DNA of 64,000 nt, taken from positions 10,927,697 through 10,991,696 of the forward strand of contig NC_092695.1 in the NCBI RefSeq assembly GCF_964275005.1, written 5' to 3'. Shown here piece by piece: positions 54,031-64,000 of the stretch. The DNA is from Diadema setosum. Taxonomy: Eukaryota; Echinodermata; Echinoidea; Diadematoida; Diadematidae. Position 1 is the first letter of the stretch; each line of letters starts with the position of its first letter. Under the pieces are notes generated by a model that searched no databases, was not told the origin of the DNA, and worked only from the letters and a program-made list of their open reading frames with translations. The position numbers and the translations under genes were made by a program.

Positions 54031-54298
54031 AGGGTGCTGTTCGTTATTCCGAAGGTCCGTTATTCCGAAGGGTCGTTAATCCGAAACACACAAATTCCCT
54101 ATACCTAGAGGTTCGTTAATCCGAAAATGAAAAAGGCTTCGTTATTCCGAACATTTGTGGCGTTATTCCGAAGGTTCGTTATTCCGGAGATTCGTTAATC
54201 CGAAAATGAAATTCGGAATGATTAACCTTCGGAATAACGAATCTTCGGACTCAAGAGCCTTCGGAATAACGAACCTTCGGAATAACGAGCTGTAACCC
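54031..54298. mobile_element. Foldback element built of TTCGGAATAACGAACC units, copy B (opposite orientation)
   Basis: It begins GGGTGCTGTTCGTTATTCC and ends GGAATAACGAGCTGTAACC, the reverse of copy A at both ends. The internal landmarks (CACAAATTCCCTATACCTAG, CATTTGTGGCGTTATTCC) are also inverted. It is flanked on both sides by a C-run followed by an A-run, which fits duplication of a C/A-rich target, but the low complexity prevents an exact call. Confidence 0.7.
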
Positions 54299-55672
54299 CC
54301 CCCCCCCCCAAAAAAAAAAAAAAATACGAGACCCTCCGCAATGATATCTTTAAAAATAGTGAATCAATCCAAATACAAATTCAGGGTATGAAACTCTAAC
54401 TGATTGCCCACATCTTACAGAAAACCCCATTCGATTTGCTTCAGTGATCAAAGAGAAATGAGGAATTTTGTAGAGGATGTCAAAAATCTCTTCCCTCCAA
54501 GTTCTGTCTATTGTATTCACACACAAAAGCATTGAAGTCCTAAACTTGGAAGAATCAGACTCATGACATGCTTTACAACATTCCACTTTTCTCTGTGACT
54601 GCTTAACCAAAGTGAATGGGGTTTTCTGCAAAATAGAACTAAGATGTTATTTTAAGACCCTGAAGTAGCATTTAGACGGTTTAATCATTCTGGGTGTTAT
54701 CGATGCGAAAATTTGATTTTTTTTTTTTTTTTTTGATTTTTTTTTTTGATTTTTTTTTTTTTTTTTTTGGGGGGGGGGGGACATACTGTAGAGCTGTTAA
54801 TGGTTGTTGCAGCTCGATCATTGGATTAGATCACACAGCGGGCAACCAGGGAGTCCCTGGTTCCTCTGAGTTCCCCAGCTTGGTTGTTCCCATTATAATA
54901 GGCCCACGCACCTTATCCTCTTCTATTAGTCCTTTGAATGGGACTTGAATTTGTCGTTCAAATTATTTGATTAAATTAAATCAAGTATAACCAATCAAAT
55001 CAAGCAAATCCATATCATACATCCTCTCCTTCATACATTTTATAACGCATTAATGGTAAGTCCACGTTGGTGTTAGTTTTGACAGTTACATTGTGTAAAG
55101 AAATTCTTAAACCTCTGCTTGCATTTATTACTAAAATGATTAAGCTTCTGTGTTGTTTGGATGTTGACTGACTCATATATAGAAAACCCCATAAGATGTA
55201 CATGTACACATTGTCCAAAAATCCTGGCACAGAAGGGGTTAACCAGTGTTGTGTCATGTAACGTTTTACCAACTTCATTCAAAGTAAACATATCGATGAT
55301 GATATATTTAAGATTACTAGCGCATAACTTATTGACTAGATTAGTGACAGGATCACAAACTTGACATAGAAGCATTACAAAAATCATTACAGCAAAACTC
55401 CCTCTATAAATAGGAAGTTGAAACCACTCTCTGTGGTAGGCCTACTTGTAATCGAAGTTATGTGATAGTCCTTGGAATACTCTATAACTATATTCTAAAC
55501 ACACACAAACACACAAACCAAAATTTCAACACATGCATTTTCACTCGATAGGCCCTATTGCATGCATAGAAGGCAATATCAACTTTAATTTGTCGTTCGT
55601 ATCTCATTTTTGTTTATTTCTTGATTTCCTGATGCACGTGTGTGGTTTAGGTTTCATCATATTTCTTTAACA

Positions 55673-55678
55673 TTTATT
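55673..55678 (-). terminator. Candidate polyadenylation signal, copy 3
   Basis: AATAAA on the minus strand about 285 nt past the stop, in the context TTTATTCTC that is shared with copy 2. The greater distance could reflect a small insertion in the 3' UTR. Confidence 0.35.
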
Positions 55679-55962
55679 CTCAGATTCCAACTTTCATAGA
55701 TTGTCCCCTATTTTCTGCATGTTCAATTTTCTATTATGCTTCCTAGCTGGATATCATCTATTATTTCAATTTGTTATACTTGTTAATTTTTCATTGAGAA
55801 ATACGAAAATATATTGAAATTGAAATCAAAATTGAACTTGAAATTCCTCACAAGGTCATAATCATGATAATACATTCTGTACGTCATTTAGTATTAAATC
55901 ATGATGTTACTCTCTTGTCTGTGTGTCTCTTTCAGTCATTCAGTAGATATATTGGAAGCCTC

Positions 55963-63998
<8,036 letters not shown>

Positions 63999-64000
63999 AT

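Larger units (their letters stand above)
50606..55962. other. Intergenic region between esterase copies 2 and 3
   Basis: It contains a CA/TA microsatellite (51889-52065), a GAAT repeat (52218-52251), poly-C/A runs around the foldback element at 54031-54298, and poly-T/G runs at 54710-54780. Otherwise it is AT-rich DNA with only short frames. No gene was recognised. Confidence 0.6.

Overview
The window looks like a marine deuterostome invertebrate nuclear genome, most likely an echinoderm of sea-urchin type. This is an inference. The DNA is AT-rich, genes have many small exons with GT-AG introns, microsatellites are dense, and there are many short inverted-repeat DNA elements, APE-type LINEs and Ty3/gypsy elements. 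No bacterial-style genes, CRISPR arrays or rRNA genes were seen.

Host content is one tandem array of three paralogous genes, all on the minus strand, for secreted cholinesterase-like serine hydrolases. Copy 1 (3097-24889, 10 exons, 602 aa) and copy 2 (31264-50307, 10 exons, 600 aa) look complete. Copy 3 (55963 to beyond the right edge) shows exons 5-10 only. Every exon has the same length and phase in each copy, apart from indels of 3 or 6 nt. The Ser-Glu-His triad is visible: GESAG in exon 5, KDEGT in exon 7, GHGED in exon 8. The last exon of each copy encodes a 38-39 residue tail whose Trp, aromatic, Met and Cys spacing matches the vertebrate acetylcholinesterase T-peptide (WAT tetramerisation domain). 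The choline-binding loop in exon 2 is short and has no Trp. These therefore look like cholinesterase relatives that keep the oligomerisation tail but not the choline site.

Layout: 1-3096 is 3' flank with AT microsatellites and two short DNA elements. Copy 1 follows, and its intron 2 holds a whole-looking Ty3/gypsy element (15867-23959); one LTR of that element is interrupted by a 1.07 kb TA-flanked DNA element. 24890-31263 is the copy 1 promoter side, a degenerate repeat block and a foldback element. In copy 2, intron 8 holds a broken Ty3/gypsy fossil (about 32.45-34.7 kb), intron 3 holds two LINEs (about 39.6-43.8 and 44.2-47.6 kb), and a 0.2 kb duplicated block lies in intron 2. 50308-55962 is the copy 2 promoter and intergenic DNA. 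In copy 3, tRNA-like repeats lie in intron 9, and a 1.17 kb TIR element containing telomere-like DNA lies in intron 5.

Copies 1 and 2 share a conserved block about 220-230 bp upstream of the ATG (TTACGTA-type and GTTTGCTTA motifs), which suggests common regulation. Transposons account for much of the difference in intron size between copies.
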